Source: JAYFNU01 sp034933305
Lineage (GTDB): Bacteria; Bacillota; Clostridia; Oscillospirales; Ruminococcaceae
Length of the DNA: 64,000 bases
Reading direction: 5' to 3'
Assembly (NCBI GenBank): GCA_034933305.1
Contig: JAYFNU010000019.1
Location: 6,432-70,431, forward strand
The position numbers and the translations under genes were made by a program. Positions 8,021 to 20,289 of the stretch are shown in pieces. The first letter of the stretch is position 1. Each line of letters begins with the position of its first letter. Under the pieces are notes generated by a model that was given only the letters and a program-made list of their open reading frames with translations, was not told the DNA's origin and did no database searches.

Positions 8021-8707
8021 CTACTCCTTTGCGACGGCGAACACCGTGCGGAACATGATCCGGATATCGCCGAAAAGACAGAACTCCCGCAGATAGCGGA
8101 GGTTGTACGCCATCTTGGCGGGCAGGATCTGCTCGACGTACACGCGGTCGGGATCGGCGGCGTTCTCGAGCAGCCGCGCCTCATCCTTATAAGCGATGCT
8201 CGCGGGCGAGGTGATCCCCGCGCGCAGCAGCAGCGTCGCCCGCATCTCGTCGGTGTACGCGGCGACGTATTTCGGAACCTCGGGGCGGGTGCCGACAAAG
8301 GTCATGTCGCCCGCGAAGACGTTGAGCAGCTGCGGCAGCTCGTCGAGCCGCGTGCGGCGCAGAAACGCGCCGACGCGCGTGACGCGCGGGTCGTCCCCCA
8401 CCGTCACGAGCGGGCCGATGCGGTCGGCGCCGGCGACCATCGAGCGGAATTTGAAGATGCGGAACTCCCGCATGTATCTCGTCACGCGGACCTGCCGGTA
8501 AAACACGGGGCCGCGGCTGCCGCATTTGACGGCGGCGGCGAGTCCCGCGAGCAGCGGGCTGAGCAATACGAGCAGCGCGCCGCTGAGCGCGATGTCGAAC
8601 GCGCGCTTGAAAAAGAGCGCGGCGCGCCGCTTCTGCAGAAGCTGCCAGTAGGTCAGCACGCCGTCGCAGCGCATCGCCGCGGGCAAGTGCGCAAAGCCGT
8701 CAGACAT
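8021..8707 (-). CDS. Initiating undecaprenyl-phosphate sugar phosphotransferase
   Basis: This is a bacterial sugar transferase (PglC/WcaJ catalytic family) of 228 residues. One hydrophobic stretch (about 37-60, DIALSGALLVLLSPLLAGLAA) is the re-entrant membrane helix. The catalytic core motifs follow: FRIFKFRSM, GRFLRRTRLDELPQ-like VGAFLRRTRLDELPQLLNV, and FVGTRPEVPKYV. It moves a sugar-1-phosphate from a UDP-sugar to the lipid carrier, starting repeat-unit assembly. It overlaps the aminotransferase by eight bases. Together with the PglF-like dehydratase and aminotransferase it suggests a bacillosamine-like first sugar (inference). Confidence 0.92.
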   Translation of the reverse strand: MSDGFAHLPAAMRCDGVLTYWQLLQKRRAALFFKRAFDIALSGALLVLLSPLLAGLAAAVKCGSRGPVFYRQVRVTRYMREFRIFKFRSMVAGADRIGPLVTVGDDPRVTRVGAFLRRTRLDELPQLLNVFAGDMTFVGTRPEVPKYVAAYTDEMRATLLLRAGITSPASIAYKDEARLLENAADPDRVYVEQILPAKMAYNLRYLREFCLFGDIRIMFRTVFAVAKE

Positions 8708-9916
8708 ACGCCTGCCCCTTGTGCGCGCGCACCGCGGCGAGACAGGAATTGGCGGCGAAATCGATCATGTCGTCGGTCAGCAGCGTGTGCAGCGGCAGCG
8801 TGATCTCGTTGCGGTAAAAATCGAAGGCGTTCGGATAATCCCGGATGTCGAAGCCGAGGTTCCTGTAGGCCGTCATCATGGGCAGCGGCTTGTAATGCAC
8901 GTTCGCGCACACGCCGTCGCGCGCCATGTCCTCGATGATCGCGCCGCGCGTTTCCACGTTCGCGCCGCGCACGCGGGTGATGTACAAATGGTGGCTGCCG
9001 TAAAAATCGGCGCCCTCGTGGCAGACGGGCGCGACATCGGTGCCGTCGAAAAATTCATTGTAGCGCGCGACCATCTCGGCGCGGCGCGCGAGCATCTCGT
9101 CGTAGCGCTCAAGCTGGGCGAGGCCGATGGCCGCCATGATATCGGTCATGTTGCACTTGTAGCCGGGCAGCAGGATGTCGTATTCCCACGCGCCGAGCTT
9201 CGTCTTCGCGAGCGCGTCCTTGTTCTGGCCGTGCAGCGCGAGCAGCATGAACTGCGCGTAGAGCTCGTCCGCGCCGATGTCCCCGATGCCGCTGAAGCAG
9301 ACCGCGCCGCCCTCCGCCGTCGTGAGGTTCTTGACGGCGTGGAAGGAGAAGCAGGCGAAATCGGGATACCGCGCGACGCTCTTTCCTTTATAGGTGGCGC
9401 CGAAGGAATGGGCGCAGTCCCCGACGACGGCGATGCGTCCGAGCTGCGTCTGCACCTCGTTCGCGGGGCGGAAAAGCTGCTTCTTCGCGGCCAGCGCCGC
9501 GAGCAGCGCGTCGTAATCGCAGGGGACGCCGCCGATATCGACGGGGATGACGGCCTTCGTGCGCGGCGTGACGGCCGCGGCGACCGCCGCGGGGGACATG
9601 AACAGGCTGTCCTTTTCGACGTCGACAAAGACGATCTTCGCGCCGACGTGCTCGATGACCGCGGCGGACGCCGAAAAGGTGTAGGGCGTCGTGATGACCT
9701 CGTCGCCGGGGCCGACGCCGAGCACGCGCAGCGCGAGCTCCATGGCCGCCGTGCCGGAGGACAGGCAGACCGTGCGCTCCACGCCGCAGTACGCGGAGAT
9801 CTTTTTCTCGAATTCCTTGGACAGCGGGCCCGTCGTGATCCATCCGGACTCCAGCACCCGCCGCACGTATTCGGCTTCGTTGCCGCGCATGTCGGGCGGC
9901 GAAAACGGTATCTTCA

Positions 9917-9917
<1 letters not shown>
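8700..9917 (-). CDS. DegT/DnrJ/EryC1/StrS family sugar aminotransferase
   Basis: The PLP-dependent enzyme of 405 residues aminates a UDP-4-keto-6-deoxy sugar. Landmarks are SGWITTGPLSKEFEKK, SSGTAAMELAL, DEVITTPYTFSASA, the PLP-ring aspartate in VGDCAHSFGATYKGK, and the PLP lysine in FSFHAVKNLTTAEGG. It follows the PglF/CapD-like dehydratase, with which it would form a 4-amino-4,6-dideoxy sugar. I start it at the ATG at 9917, which overlaps the upstream stop as TGATG; a GTG at 9920 is equally possible. Confidence 0.93.
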
Positions 9918-11803
<1,886 letters not shown>

Positions 11804-11835
11804 ACGCCCTCCCGTTCGCCCTATTGTATTTTATT

Positions 11836-11864
11836 ATTATACTGATCCGATGCGAAATAATCAA
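11836..11864 (-). promoter_or_regulatory. Strong promoter of the polysaccharide operon
   Basis: Read on the minus strand: -35 TTGATT (11859-11864), 17-base spacer, -10 TATAAT (11836-11841), a perfect Pribnow box. It sits 33 bases upstream of the start codon of the PglF/CapD-like gene and is the only clear promoter for the roughly 10-kb operon. Confidence 0.8.
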
Positions 11865-11951
11865 CCGCCCGCGCAGACGTTCCCTTTTCCCATTGTATTG
11901 TCGCATCGGGCGAAATCATCGGCCGCGGCGCGCGCTTTCGCGCGGGGCGCG

Positions 11952-11980
11952 TTGTATTCGGGGCGCGTTTGTTTTATAAT
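11952..11980 (+). promoter_or_regulatory. Promoter of the EFR1 flavodoxin/ferredoxin gene
   Basis: TTGTAT (11952-11957), a 17-base spacer and a perfect TATAAT (11975-11980) precede the gene at 12010. It is divergent from the polysaccharide promoter about 90 bases away. The -35 box is weak (three of six bases match). Confidence 0.65.
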
Positions 11981-12009
11981 GACGAAAAACACAGAAAGAG
12001 GCATTTCGC

Positions 12010-12777
12010 ATGGAAGGAAAAGTTTACGCCGTTTATTTCTCGCCCACGGGCGGCTCGAAGAAGGGAGCGCTCGCCGTCGCGTCGGCGTTCGGCGCGCCGG
12101 CGGAGATCGACCTGACGCCGTGCACCGCGGCGCCCGTCCCCGCGTCGTTCGGGCCCGGCGACGTCGTCGTCTTCGGGGCGCCGGTCTACGGCGGGCGGCT
12201 GTTCTCCGGCGCGGTGCGCCGTTTTTCGCAGCTTCAGGGGAACGGCACGCCCTGCGTCGTGACCGTCACCTACGGCAACCGCGCCTATGACGACGCGCTC
12301 GCCGAGCTCTTCGACACCGCGAAGGCCTGCGGTTTCATCCCCGTCGCCGGCGCAGCGCTCGTCGCGCAGCACACCTACGGCGACATCCAGCGCGGCCGCC
12401 CGGCGGCCGACGATATCGCCGCCGACGAAGCGTTCGGGAAAAAAGCCGCCGACAAGCTCGCGCGCGGCGACATTTCCGTCTGCGCCGTTCCCGGCAACCG
12501 GCCGTACAGGGACGGCGGCCGCGGCGGAAAATTCCGGCCGCTGACCGACGCGGCGCTGTGCGTGTCATGCGGCGTGTGCGCCGCGCAGTGCCCCGAGCAG
12601 GCGATCGATTACGCCGACGTGTCGAAGATCGACAACGACAGATGTATCGCCTGCTTCCGCTGCATCGCCGTGTGCCCGACGGGCGCGAAGAACATGAACG
12701 AGGAAAAATACAACGCCTTCGCGGCCGAGTTTTCCGAAAAGCTCAGGGCCCGCCGGGAAAACGAATACTTCATCTGA
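12010..12777 (+). CDS. EFR1-family flavodoxin/ferredoxin protein
   Basis: The redox protein of 255 residues joins two modules. Residues 1-165 are flavodoxin-like, with the FMN phosphate loop in FSPTGGSKK and FGAPVYGGR. Residues 175-240 carry a double [4Fe-4S] ferredoxin with clusters in CVSCGVCAAQCPEQA and CIACFRCIAVCPTGA. This domain order defines the EFR1 (flavodoxin-ferredoxin) proteins common in anaerobes, presumed to carry electrons in the cytoplasm; their partner enzymes are mostly unknown. A GAGG ribosome site lies eight bases before the ATG. It is a single-gene unit with its own promoter and terminator. Confidence 0.88.
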   Translation: MEGKVYAVYFSPTGGSKKGALAVASAFGAPAEIDLTPCTAAPVPASFGPGDVVVFGAPVYGGRLFSGAVRRFSQLQGNGTPCVVTVTYGNRAYDDALAELFDTAKACGFIPVAGAALVAQHTYGDIQRGRPAADDIAADEAFGKKAADKLARGDISVCAVPGNRPYRDGGRGGKFRPLTDAALCVSCGVCAAQCPEQAIDYADVSKIDNDRCIACFRCIAVCPTGAKNMNEEKYNAFAAEFSEKLRARRENEYFI

Positions 12778-12783
12778 CGCGAC

Positions 12784-12818
12784 AAAAAAGAGCGCCGCAC
12801 GCGCGGCGCTCTTTTTTT
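12784..12818. terminator. Bidirectional intrinsic terminator between EFR1 gene and spoIVA
   Basis: A nine-base-pair GC stem (GAGCGCCGC, loop ACGC, GCGGCGCTC) is flanked by six A on the left and seven T on the right. It can therefore stop transcription in both directions between these convergent genes. Confidence 0.9.
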
Positions 12819-12830
12819 GCCCTTTGGGGC

Positions 12831-14306
12831 TCAGAGGATGATGCACACGAGCCCGTTGCACCCGTCGTTGATGACCCGCTCGAGCGTCTCCTGCAGCTTC
12901 ATGCGCGCGTCCGCGGGCATGCGGTAGAGCTTGTTCTGCAGGCCCTCGTTGACGAGCTCGTTGAGCGACTTGCCGAAGATATTGGAGCTCCAGATCTTGA
13001 TGGGATCCTCCGAGAACTCCTGCAGCATATAGTTGACGAGCTCCTCGCTCTGCTTTTCGCTGCCGACGATGGGATTGACCTCCGTGGTGATGTCGGCGCG
13101 CAGCATGTGGATGGACGGCGCCGACGCGCGCAGCTTGACGCCGTATTTGCCGCCCTGCCGGATCATCTGCGGCTCCTCGAGGCGCAGCTCCTCGAGCGTC
13201 GGCATGACGATGCCGTAGCCCGTCTGCTCCACCTGCTCGAGCGCGCCCCGGACCTTCTGGTATTTCGCCTTGATCGCCGCGAGCTCCACGATGCAGGGCA
13301 TGAGGCTCGCCTCGTCGCTGATCTGCAGGCCCGTCGTCTCGCCGATGATCCTGTAAAACAGATCGGGCAGCAGCGAGACCTCGACGCGCACGACGCCGGT
13401 GCCGAGATCGGACGCCGTTCGCGCGGCGCACCTGACGTACTCGCACGCCGTCACCGCCGACAGCTTTTCGGGCACGTCGCGCATGCGCGCGACGCTGCGG
13501 GCGAAATCCCCCGCCGCCGAGAAGACCGCGCTCTTGAGCCAGTGGTCTTTTTTGAGCGCGCTGATCCAGCGGGGCATGCCGAAGTCGATCTCCCGCACCG
13601 GGAATTCGCTCGTGACGACCGACAGGATGCCGCGGATCGTCTCCTCATCGAGGTCGAGGCAGTTGACCGGCAGCACCGGCACGTCGTACTTTTCGCGCAG
13701 CTGCCGCGCGAGCGCGTCGTTCTCGGGCGAGCGCGGATCGACGCAGTTGAGCAGGACGACGAACGGCTTGTTGATCTGCCTGAGCTCCTCCACCACGCGG
13801 CGCTCGGCGTCCTCATAGTCGGCGCGCGGGATGTCGCTGATGCTGCCGTCGGTCGTGACGACGACGCCGATGGTGGAATGCTCGTTAATGACCTTGCGCG
13901 TGCCCGTCTCGGCGGCGACGCCGAAGGGCACCGCGTCGTCGTACCACGGCGAGATGACCATGCGGGCCTGCTCGTTCTCCGTGTGGCCGAGCGCGCCCGG
14001 CACGATATAGCCGACGCAGTCGATCATGCGCACGCGCAGGCTGACGCCGTCCCCGAGCTCGACGTTCACCGCCTGCTCCGGGATGAATTTCGGCTCCGTC
14101 GTCATGATCGTCTTGCCGGCCGCCGACTGCGGCAGCTCGTCGAGCGAGCGCTCGCGCACCGCGTCGCTGTCGATGTTCGGCAGCACGAGGGTCTCCATAA
14201 ATTTTTTGATGAAGGTCGATTTCCCCGTCCGCACGGGGCCGACGACGCCGATGTACACCTCGCCGTTGGTCCGTTTCGCGATGTCCTGATAGATGCTGCT
14301 GTTCAT
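12831..14306 (-). CDS. spoIVA: Stage IV sporulation protein A, spore coat scaffold ATPase
   Basis: SpoIVA hydrolyses ATP and polymerises into the basement layer of the coat on the forespore surface. The 491-residue length equals that of known SpoIVA (492 in Bacillus). The start MNSSIYQDIAKRTNGEVYIGVVGPVRTGKST contains the Walker A motif, and MTTEPKFIPE and MIDCVGYIVPGA are diagnostic blocks. The hydrophobic C-terminal tail ends in VCIIL, as in homologues, where the tail contacts SpoVM. It is 12 bases downstream of sipL and near spoVM. A sporulation sigma-E promoter is expected by analogy but was not identified. Confidence 0.97.
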   Translation of the reverse strand: MNSSIYQDIAKRTNGEVYIGVVGPVRTGKSTFIKKFMETLVLPNIDSDAVRERSLDELPQSAAGKTIMTTEPKFIPEQAVNVELGDGVSLRVRMIDCVGYIVPGALGHTENEQARMVISPWYDDAVPFGVAAETGTRKVINEHSTIGVVVTTDGSISDIPRADYEDAERRVVEELRQINKPFVVLLNCVDPRSPENDALARQLREKYDVPVLPVNCLDLDEETIRGILSVVTSEFPVREIDFGMPRWISALKKDHWLKSAVFSAAGDFARSVARMRDVPEKLSAVTACEYVRCAARTASDLGTGVVRVEVSLLPDLFYRIIGETTGLQISDEASLMPCIVELAAIKAKYQKVRGALEQVEQTGYGIVMPTLEELRLEEPQMIRQGGKYGVKLRASAPSIHMLRADITTEVNPIVGSEKQSEELVNYMLQEFSEDPIKIWSSNIFGKSLNELVNEGLQNKLYRMPADARMKLQETLERVINDGCNGLVCIIL

Positions 14307-14318
14307 TCTGTCGCCCCC

Positions 14319-15836
14319 TTACTGTTCCACGATGGGTATGAGCAGGACCGACGCCTGCGCGAGCGCGCCGATGTCGACGCCGTTTTCGTCGGCGATCGCC
14401 TGCGGCGAGGTGTTGAAGCGCGCCGCGATGGCGAAAACATCCTCCCCCGGCTGCGCGTAATACGCGCACAGCGCCATGTCGCGCGGCGCCTTGGGCTTCG
14501 ACGCGTCGGCGCGCACGTCGAGCACGGCCGGCAGGCGGACGATGTCGGCCGCCGTGCCGCTGAGAAAACCCGACGCCTTCAGCGACAGCCGCGTGTCGCT
14601 CTCGACGCATTCGAGCGTGTCGAAGACGCAGGTCAGCTCCCCGAACGGCGCGCCCGCAAAGGTCTGCGGCAGCGGCCGGCGGAAGGAAAAGGGGATATCG
14701 AAGCCGTTCGCGCCCCCCTCGTCGGCGAGCACGGCGCACAGCGTCCCCTCGACCTCGGCGGCCGTTCCGTTTTCCTCCGGGACGACGGCGGCATGGCAGC
14801 CGGACACGAAATAGTCGACCAGCTGCCCCGGCTGCTTGTCGAAGCTGTCGGAGAATGTGAACGGCTCGCTGACCGCGCACGCCGACGCCGTCACCCCGGG
14901 CGTGCCGCGCGTGAGCAGCAGCTCGCACTTCGTCGAGAAGGCGTCGCTGAGATAATCGACCGCGTCGGGCGCGTAGGCGTCCACGCACAGCTCGCACGAG
15001 ACGGACAGCGAGACGAGCCCGTCTTCCGTGAGCTCCGGCAGCGCCGCGCAGGACAGCACCGCCGCGGACGCCGCCGCGGTGTCGCTTTCCCTGACGCCGT
15101 CCATGTCGACGATCTGGCTGAAGGGGAGCTTGAAGCCGGCGCGGCGCACGAGATACCCGCCGTCCTGGGCGAGCTCGAGCGCCACGTTCGCGTAGACGAC
15201 GCCCTTGACCTCGACGCGGTTCTCAAAGCACGCCGCGCTCTCCGCGAGCGCCTGCGCCTCACAGCGCAGGATCGTCGGCTGGGCGTCCTCCCCCGCGTCG
15301 GCCTGCAGCAGCTCGTCGAGGGTGAACTGTTTGCGCGCGCTGCCGGCGCTGCGCAGATACTGCGCCGACGCGCCGCGGCAGAAGGCGCCGTCGGCGCCCG
15401 TCACGACGTCGACGTCGGCATAGGACAGGATGCGCAGCGAAAGGCTCAGCGCCCCCCGCACGTCGATCTTGCGCCCGTTGACGGCGCGGCAGTTGAGATA
15501 ATCCGCGCGCACGTCCGTCAGCACGTCGTAATTGTCGCCGGCGGGCTCCTTGAGCTCGAACTGTCTTGAAAACGGGATGCGCTGCGACAGCGCGCACAGC
15601 CGGCTGTCGTCCCGCGTGCCGTAGAGCACGCTGAGCTTGACGTAGCCCTCGACCGTCGCCCGCGCGCCCACCGCAAGGCTGCTGACGACGACGGGCTCCG
15701 CCTTCGTCTTCACGATCTTCCATATTTCCGGCTGGTAGTCGGGGATCGTGAACTCCCCTTCCGCGGGCACTTCCGCGCGCATGTCGCAGATGATTCCGCA
15801 GGCGCCGAGGCGGCCGGTAGTCGCTGTAATCTCCAT
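14319..15836 (-). CDS. sipL: SpoIVA-interacting coat protein SipL (DUF3794 + LysM)
   Basis: This protein of 505 residues has repeated DUF3794 modules (about 30-130, 165-270 and 300-410; recognisable by IPDYQPEIWKIVKTKAEPVV and LPFSQIVDMDGV) and a C-terminal LysM domain (about 455-502, with YYAQPGEDVFAIAARFNTSPQAI). This is the layout of clostridial SipL, which binds SpoIVA through its LysM domain and is needed for coat assembly. It lies directly upstream of spoIVA, probably co-transcribed. The segment order and length fit C. difficile SipL closely. Confidence 0.93.
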   Translation of the reverse strand: MEITATTGRLGACGIICDMRAEVPAEGEFTIPDYQPEIWKIVKTKAEPVVVSSLAVGARATVEGYVKLSVLYGTRDDSRLCALSQRIPFSRQFELKEPAGDNYDVLTDVRADYLNCRAVNGRKIDVRGALSLSLRILSYADVDVVTGADGAFCRGASAQYLRSAGSARKQFTLDELLQADAGEDAQPTILRCEAQALAESAACFENRVEVKGVVYANVALELAQDGGYLVRRAGFKLPFSQIVDMDGVRESDTAAASAAVLSCAALPELTEDGLVSLSVSCELCVDAYAPDAVDYLSDAFSTKCELLLTRGTPGVTASACAVSEPFTFSDSFDKQPGQLVDYFVSGCHAAVVPEENGTAAEVEGTLCAVLADEGGANGFDIPFSFRRPLPQTFAGAPFGELTCVFDTLECVESDTRLSLKASGFLSGTAADIVRLPAVLDVRADASKPKAPRDMALCAYYAQPGEDVFAIAARFNTSPQAIADENGVDIGALAQASVLLIPIVEQ

Positions 15837-15927
15837 GGATGAATTTCCCCCTTTTATTTAAAAGCGCGACCTTTTCTTATCAATCTATATTCGCCCGCAC
15901 CCCCGTTTATGTGCGTGTCCGAAACGC

Positions 15928-15961
15928 AAAAACCGGGGCGCGCGCACGCGCTCCCCGGTTT
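15928..15961 (-). terminator. Intrinsic terminator after spoVM
   Basis: On the minus strand a stem of AAACCGGGG and CCCCGGTTT around a 14-base loop runs straight into a T tract. A second GC-only inverted repeat lies immediately before it (about 15964-15988). It separates spoVM from the sipL-spoIVA pair. Confidence 0.75.
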
Positions 15962-15989
15962 GCACGCGGCGCCCCGCGGGGCGCCGCCT

Positions 15990-16076
15990 TCAGTTTTCCT
16001 CGTTCTTTTTGATCTTGAAGATCAGCCGCAGAATACCGCTGAGATATTTCGGGCTTTTGATGACTACAACGCGCAC
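15990..16076 (-). CDS. spoVM: Stage V sporulation protein M (SpoVM), 28 residues
   Basis: This very short gene starts with GTG at 16076 after a strong AAAGGGGG ribosome site six bases upstream. It translates as M-R-V-V-V-I-K-S-P-K-Y-L-S-G-I-L-R-L-I-F-K-I-K-K-N-E-E-N. The pattern, with proline at position 9, an amphipathic helix and a basic end, matches Bacillus SpoVM (26 residues: IKLPKFLGGIVR region). SpoVM senses the convex forespore membrane and anchors SpoIVA there. Being next to sipL-spoIVA makes the call firm despite the size. It lies 21 bases after a small membrane-peptide gene. Confidence 0.9.
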   Translation of the reverse strand: MRVVVIKSPKYLSGILRLIFKIKKNEEN

Positions 16077-16097
16077 AGCCGTCCCCCTTTACATAAG

Positions 16098-16238
16098 TCA
16101 GTGACCGAGTCCGAGGCTCAAAAGCAGCACGGCGGCGCAGGCGGCGAGCGACCAGCCCGCCGGCAGCGCGAGCGCCAGGATCACGCCCGCGCAAAACGCG
16201 GCCGCCGCCATCTGGAGCGCCGAGTTCCTCTTCCGCAT
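16098..16238 (-). CDS. Small membrane peptide of unknown function, upstream of spoVM
   Basis: The predicted peptide has 46 residues: a basic start (MRKRNSALQ) and two hydrophobic stretches (about 10-27 and 31-45) parted by a Pro-Ala-Gly-Trp turn, so one hairpin or two short membrane helices. A GGAGGGG ribosome site lies five bases before the ATG at 16238, which argues for real translation. It sits 21 bases upstream of spoVM, with a TATAAT-like box at 16266-16271, so it may be a sporulation gene. No family is recognised. Confidence 0.6.
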   Translation of the reverse strand: MRKRNSALQMAAAAFCAGVILALALPAGWSLAACAAVLLLSLGLGH

Positions 16239-16302
16239 GCGCACCCCTCCGTTCGCTTTCCCTATATTATATACGCGGGCCGGAAAAGTGTGAAAACGGC
16301 GC

Positions 16303-16335
16303 AAAAAAATCCGCGGGGCCCCGAAGGCCCCGCGG
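16303..16335 (-). terminator. Intrinsic terminator of the yicC-to-rsgA operon
   Basis: On the minus strand a long GC stem (CCGCGGGGCC paired with GGCCCCGCGG, small TTCG-type loop, 16311-16335) is followed by a run of seven T after one A. It closes the housekeeping operon 20 bases after rsgA. Confidence 0.88.
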
Positions 16336-16355
16336 ATGTGCGCATTCCGGTGTTT

Positions 16356-17228
16356 TTATTCCCACGCATTGCGCTCGCACGCCTGCTTGTACAGCGCGGC
16401 GTAGCTCTCGTGCCGCGTCGGTTCGATGTCGCCCGCCGCAAGCGCGGCGAGCACCGCGCATCCCTTCTCGACGGTGTGCGAGCAGCCGGTAAAGCGGCAG
16501 CCGCCGAGATAAGGCGCAAACTCCGGGAACAGACCGGCGAGCGCCTCCCGGGGGATGCGCTCGTCCCGCTCGAAATCGAGCGCCGAAAAGCCCGGCGTGT
16601 CGGCCACCCAGCCGTCGCCGCAGGCGTACAGCTCGACGGCGCGCGTCGTGTGGCGCCCGCGCCCGAGCTTTTTGCTCGTCTCGCCCGTTTCGAGCGAGAG
16701 TCCGGGCAGCAGCGCGTTGAGGAAGGTCGACTTGCCCACGCCGCTGTTCCCCGTGAAGACGGACAGGCCCGGCTGCGCCGCGAGCGCGCGCACCGCGGCC
16801 GCCTCGTCCGCCCGGTTGGCGTCGTACACCGCAAAGCCCGCGTGCACATAGATCGCGCGCAGCGCGGCGGCGCCGTCGATGTCGGTCTTCGTCAGCAGCA
16901 GCGCCGGTCGCACCCCGCGCAGCAGCGCGAGGGCCGTAAACTGGTCGATCACGAAGAGGTTGGGGCGGGGATCGGTCGCCGACACGACGAGGAACAGCCG
17001 GTCGACGTTCGCCGCGAGCGGGCGCTGAAAACAGTTTTTGCGTGCGGCGATGGCGCTGACGACGTAGCCGCCGTCGGCTCCCTCCACCTCCACGCGGTCC
17101 CCCGCGGCGGGCGTGACGCCCTGCCGGCGGAAGATGCCCTTCGCGCGGCACTCCAAAACGCCGTCGGCGGTCTTTACATAGTAAAAACCGCCGATGCCTT
17201 TGATGATGATCCCTGTTGTCGCGGCCAT
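16356..17228 (-). CDS. rsgA: Ribosome small subunit-dependent GTPase RsgA
   Basis: This 290-residue, circularly permuted GTPase matures the 30S subunit. An OB-fold comes first (about 5-70, with VTPAAGDRVEVE). The G4 motif LLTKTD follows near 118, then the P-loop FTGNSGVGKSTFLN near 165 and G3-like DTPGFSALD near 212. A zinc-binding tail has CRFTGCSHTVEKGC near 248. Length is typical. Its start is seven bases after the prkC stop, in the usual prpC-prkC-rsgA order of Firmicutes. Confidence 0.96.
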   Translation of the reverse strand: MAATTGIIIKGIGGFYYVKTADGVLECRAKGIFRRQGVTPAAGDRVEVEGADGGYVVSAIAARKNCFQRPLAANVDRLFLVVSATDPRPNLFVIDQFTALALLRGVRPALLLTKTDIDGAAALRAIYVHAGFAVYDANRADEAAAVRALAAQPGLSVFTGNSGVGKSTFLNALLPGLSLETGETSKKLGRGRHTTRAVELYACGDGWVADTPGFSALDFERDERIPREALAGLFPEFAPYLGGCRFTGCSHTVEKGCAVLAALAAGDIEPTRHESYAALYKQACERNAWE

Positions 17229-17235
17229 GCGCGCG

Positions 17236-19530
<2,295 letters not shown>

Positions 19531-19564
19531 TTTTCCTCTTTCCTCCGTTGCCGTCTGCGGGGCA

Positions 19565-20287
19565 TTACGCGCCCAATACCACGGCGGTTATGTTATCGAA
19601 GCCGCCCGCGTCCACGGCCTGCCGGACCATGTCGGGGGCTGTTCTGTAGAAATCCTCTTTGCGCGCGAGCGCGAGCAGTTCGTCGTCCGTGAGCATATTC
19701 GAGAGCCCGTCGCTGCAGATGAGCAGCAGCTCTCCCTTCGCGAGACGGCATTCATTGTAATCCATCCTGATCCTGCGGTCAATGCCCAGCGCGCTCGTAA
19801 TGATGTTGCGGTTGGGGTGGCGCAGGGCCTGCTCCGGGGTGATGCGCCCGCTGTCGAGCAGTTCCTGGACCATCGAATGATCGCGGGTGATCTGCCGGAT
19901 GCCCTTTTTCGTGATGTGATACGCGCGGCTGTCGCCGGCGTGCACGAGCTGGACGTTGTTGTTGCGCACGACGGCGAAGACGGCCGTCGTGCCCATGACG
20001 GCGTCGCGGCCGCCCCCCTCTTTGAAGACGAGGTCGCTTGCCTTCTGGACGCATTCGAGCATCCAGGCCTTCACGCCGTCCGGCTCGATGAGGTCGACGA
20101 GGCGCTTCTCCACCTGGGACTGAAGATAATCGCCGGCCATGCGGCTCGCTCTCGCGCCGCTCTTCATGCCGCCCATGCCGTCGCACAGCACGACCCAGTA
20201 GGTGTCGTCGCTCAGACGTCCCGCGACATAATAATCCTGGTTGTCCTCGTAGACCTTGCCGATGTCGGTCATGGCGGTTATCTTCAA
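19565..20287 (-). CDS. prpC: PP2C-family protein phosphatase PrpC/Stp1
   Basis: The phosphatase of 240 residues reverses PrkC phosphorylation. Metal-binding motifs are present: D-N-Q-D near residue 15, LCDGMGGMKSG near 37, HAGDSRAY near 115, ICSDGLSNML near 190 and GGFDNITAVV at the end. The start is a TTG at 20287: it follows a perfect AAGGAGG ribosome site by seven bases, and no in-frame ATG fits as well. That site overlaps the rlmN stop, so the genes are translationally coupled. prkC follows 34 bases on. Confidence 0.95.
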   Translation of the reverse strand: MKITAMTDIGKVYEDNQDYYVAGRLSDDTYWVVLCDGMGGMKSGARASRMAGDYLQSQVEKRLVDLIEPDGVKAWMLECVQKASDLVFKEGGGRDAVMGTTAVFAVVRNNNVQLVHAGDSRAYHITKKGIRQITRDHSMVQELLDSGRITPEQALRHPNRNIITSALGIDRRIRMDYNECRLAKGELLLICSDGLSNMLTDDELLALARKEDFYRTAPDMVRQAVDAGGFDNITAVVLGA

Positions 20288-20289
20288 TC

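Noticed and set aside
12558..15569. A 1003-codon open frame on the plus strand over spoIVA and sipL
   Set aside because: It is antisense to two well-recognised sporulation genes; long mirror frames are expected at this GC content, and its translation is a low-complexity R/A/D/V-rich sequence.
15837..15927. Possible promoter TTGATA-17-TAAATA for sipL
   Set aside because: The start point would fall within the ribosome site, leaving almost no leader; a sigma-E promoter is more likely but could not be recognised with confidence.
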